Positions 61,689 to 64,000 of a stretch of DNA of 64,000 nt are shown piece by piece (position 1 is the first letter of the stretch; the number at the start of each line of letters is the position of its first letter). The DNA is from Flavobacterium ranwuense. Its GTDB lineage: Bacteria; Bacteroidota; Bacteroidia; Flavobacteriales; Flavobacteriaceae. The stretch is from NCBI RefSeq assembly GCF_004349315.1, contig NZ_SMLH01000001.1, forward strand, positions 930,001 to 994,000. Direction: 5' to 3'. The translations under genes were made by a program, and so were the position numbers. The notes below the pieces were generated by a model. That model made no database searches and was not told where the DNA came from. It saw only the letters and a list, made by a program, of their open reading frames with translations.

Positions 61689-63977
61689 ATGGACAAAAAT
61701 AGCAAAAGAAGAGAAGCATTATTATACCACGCAAAGCCAACTCCTGGTAAAATTCAAGTAGTTCCTACAAAGAAATATGCAACACAAAGAGATTTATCTT
61801 TGGCGTATTCCCCGGGTGTCGCTGAGCCGTGTTTAGAAATTGCAAAAGACGTAAACAACGTTTATAAATATACAGCAAAAGGAAACTTAGTGGCTGTAAT
61901 CACAAACGGAACTGCCGTTTTAGGATTGGGTGACATTGGTCCCGAAGCCTCTAAGCCAGTAATGGAAGGGAAAGGGTTGTTGTTTAAAATTTTTGCTGAT
62001 ATTGATGTATTTGACATCGAAATTGGAACAAAAGATATTGAAGAATTCATTCAAACGGTTAAAAATATAGCGCCAACTTTTGGGGGTATTAATTTGGAAG
62101 ATATTAAAGCACCTGAGTCTTTTGAAATTGAAAGACGATTGGTTGAAGAATTGAATATTCCTGTAATGCACGATGATCAGCACGGTACTGCCATCATATC
62201 ATCGGCGGCATTGTTGAATGCTTTGGAATTAGCAGGTAAAAAAGCGGAAGATGTAAAAATGGTCGTTTCAGGAGCAGGTTCTGCGGCGCTTGCTTGTGCT
62301 AATTTATATGTTTTATTGGGTGTGAAATTAGAAAATATTTTGATGTTTAATAGTAAAGGTGTTTTGACAAAAGACAATCCGTCACTATCCGTTTTACAAC
62401 AAAAATATGCCCAAGACATAAAACCGATAAGTCTTGAAGAAGCATTAGTGGGGGCAGATCTTTTTTTAGGATTGTCATCAGGTGATATCATGACTCCAAA
62501 AATGTTGCTTGGAATGGCCGAAAATCCCATCGTTTTTGCGATGGCAAATCCAGATCCGGAAATAGATTATAACCTTGCTGTTGCCACACGTAAGGATATT
62601 ATAATGGCAACAGGCCGTTCTGACTTTCCTAATCAAGTAAATAATGTTCTTGGATTTCCCTATATTTTTAGAGGCGCATTAGATGTTCGTGCTACCAAAA
62701 TAAATGAGGAGATGAAAATGGCGGCTGTAAGAGCGCTTGCTGCATTAGCAAAAGAATCGGTTCCGGAACAAGTGAATATTGCTTACGGAGCCACTAAATT
62801 GGTTTTTGGAAAAGAATATATTATTCCTTCTCCGTTCGATCCTAGATTGATAACTGTTGTTGCGCCAGCTGTTGCAAAAGCAGCTATGGATTCCGGAGTA
62901 GCATTAAACCCTATAACCGATTGGGAAAAGTACAAAGAAGAGCTTTTAGATCGTTTAGGGAATGATAATAAAATGGTACGATTGATAGCTAATAGAGCTA
63001 AAATGGATCCTAAAAAAATTGTTTTTGCTGAGGCGGACCATTTAGATGTCCTTAAAGCAGCACAAATTGTATTAGAGGAAGGTATCGGTTTTCCAATTTT
63101 ATTGGGAAACAAAGAAACTATTTTAGAATTAAAAGAAGAACTAGGTTTTTATGCTGATGTACCGATTATAGATCCAAAAATTAAAGAAGAGGAAGCCAGA
63201 AGAAATAAGTTTGCCACAACCTATTGGACATCCAGACAAAGAAGAGGGATTTCATTATTGGATGCTCAGAAGTTAATGCGTGAAAGAAACTATTTCGCGG
63301 CCATGATGGTCAATGAAGGAGAAGCGGATGCATTAGTAACGGGATATTCCAGAAGTTATCCATCGGTAGTTAAACCTATATTACAGCTTATCGAAAAAGC
63401 ACCTGGCGCTTCTCTAGTTGCCACTACAAATATGATGATGACGGCTCGTGGGCCAATGTTTTTGTCGGATACTGCTATAAACATCAATCCATCTGCAGAT
63501 GATTTGGCTAAAATTGCCATTATGACTGCAAAAACAGCTAGAATGTTTGGAGTAGAGCCGGTAATTGCGATGATATCCTACTCGAATTTTGGGTCTTCAA
63601 CGAATGAAAGCGCTTCAAAAGTGAGAGAAGCTGTTGCTTATTTGCATAAAAATCATCCTGAGATGATTATTGATGGAGAACTTCAGGCGGATTTTGCATT
63701 GAACCCTGAAATGTTAAAAGAAAAATTCCCTTTTTCTAAGTTAGCAGGGAAGAAAGTAAATACTTTAATTTTTCCTAATCTGGAATCGGCAAACATTACC
63801 TATAAATTATTGAAAGAATTGAATAAGGTAGATTCAATAGGACCTATTATGTTAGGAATGGGAAAACCAGTTCATATATTTCAATTAGGTGCAAGTGTAG
63901 AGGAAATGGTCAACATGGCGGCAATTGCGGTGATAGATGCTCAGGAGAAAGGGAAGAAAAAAGTAAATTTAATTTAG
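61689..63977 (+). CDS. maeB: NADP-dependent malic enzyme with C-terminal phosphotransacetylase-like domain
   Basis: 762 residues. The malic enzyme part (1-~425) has SLAYSPGVAEPC (from about 37), VAVITNGTAVLGLGDIGP, the metal-binding HDDQHGTAI (Asp162) and the nucleotide-binding GAGSAALA. The C-terminal part (~430-762) is a phosphate acetyltransferase-like domain (KIVFAEADHLDVLKAAQIVL, EGEADALVTGYSRSYPSVVK) that in this family is regulatory, often sensing acetyl-CoA. It converts malate to pyruvate, CO2 and NADPH. Length and domain order are standard for MaeB. It lies at the window end as a single gene. Confidence 0.95.
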   Translation: MDKNSKRREALLYHAKPTPGKIQVVPTKKYATQRDLSLAYSPGVAEPCLEIAKDVNNVYKYTAKGNLVAVITNGTAVLGLGDIGPEASKPVMEGKGLLFKIFADIDVFDIEIGTKDIEEFIQTVKNIAPTFGGINLEDIKAPESFEIERRLVEELNIPVMHDDQHGTAIISSAALLNALELAGKKAEDVKMVVSGAGSAALACANLYVLLGVKLENILMFNSKGVLTKDNPSLSVLQQKYAQDIKPISLEEALVGADLFLGLSSGDIMTPKMLLGMAENPIVFAMANPDPEIDYNLAVATRKDIIMATGRSDFPNQVNNVLGFPYIFRGALDVRATKINEEMKMAAVRALAALAKESVPEQVNIAYGATKLVFGKEYIIPSPFDPRLITVVAPAVAKAAMDSGVALNPITDWEKYKEELLDRLGNDNKMVRLIANRAKMDPKKIVFAEADHLDVLKAAQIVLEEGIGFPILLGNKETILELKEELGFYADVPIIDPKIKEEEARRNKFATTYWTSRQRRGISLLDAQKLMRERNYFAAMMVNEGEADALVTGYSRSYPSVVKPILQLIEKAPGASLVATTNMMMTARGPMFLSDTAININPSADDLAKIAIMTAKTARMFGVEPVIAMISYSNFGSSTNESASKVREAVAYLHKNHPEMIIDGELQADFALNPEMLKEKFPFSKLAGKKVNTLIFPNLESANITYKLLKELNKVDSIGPIMLGMGKPVHIFQLGASVEEMVNMAAIAVIDAQEKGKKKVNLI

Positions 63978-64000
63978 TTTAATAATCTTTAAACTTTAAG

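Noticed and set aside
61862..63112. Antisense frames over maeB
   Set aside because: Shadows of a complete, well-conserved gene.

Overview
The window is AT-rich chromosomal DNA of a Bacteroidota bacterium, almost certainly a member of the Flavobacteriaceae close to Flavobacterium. The evidence is promoters of the TAnnTTTG type, a SusC/SusD pair, many lipoproteins with short Cys lipoboxes, a complete Alternative Complex III operon followed by aa3 oxidase genes, and a DUF2723/GT117 protein. Most genes are housekeeping; the accessory interest lies at 13.0-14.9 kb and 29.2-61.0 kb.

Layout. 0-8 kb: the 3' end of a surface or phage-like structural protein, a metallophosphoesterase, a thioredoxin-fold protein without its redox cysteines, a polysaccharide deacetylase, a large GT117-type membrane glycosyltransferase, tRNA-Gln(UUG) and a double-domain universal stress protein. 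8.1-12.9 kb: the rimP-nusA-infB translation/transcription operon with a terminator-like hairpin in its leader. 13.0-14.9 kb: a scar island holding an orphan RHS C-terminal tip, two small membrane proteins, a REP-like hairpin and a 5'-truncated XRE regulator. 14.9-27 kb: a SPOR protein and the respiratory operon actABCDEF-coxBA, encoding the quinol:cytochrome c oxidoreductase and oxidase that form a supercomplex in F. johnsoniae. 27-29.2 kb: ruvB, a structured repeat-like element and queG.

29.2-61.0 kb is a saccharide utilisation region. Two paralogous LacI-type regulators lie next to a leftward operon (GH32 lipoprotein, sugar-porter MFS, fructokinase, GH13 lipoprotein). Rightward come a GH65 enzyme, SusC/SusD, two giant FG-GAP/ASPIC lipoproteins, a vanadium-haloperoxidase/PAP2-like lipoprotein, an SRPBCC-GyrI-like protein, then an SLC45-type transporter, a second fructokinase, sucrose phosphorylase, an MFS sugar transporter and a GH37 trehalase. 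Three intergenic regions carry a pair of TCGAAAACGTTTTCGA-like palindromes about two helical turns apart, so the LacI proteins probably control the whole locus. It appears to encode two routes for sucrose-like sugars: extracytoplasmic hydrolysis by GH32 followed by hexose uptake, and import of the intact disaccharide followed by phosphorolysis. The GH13 gene is interrupted by a single in-frame amber codon.

The window ends with a CBS-domain protein and the malic enzyme maeB. All identifications come from reading motifs; no database search was run.
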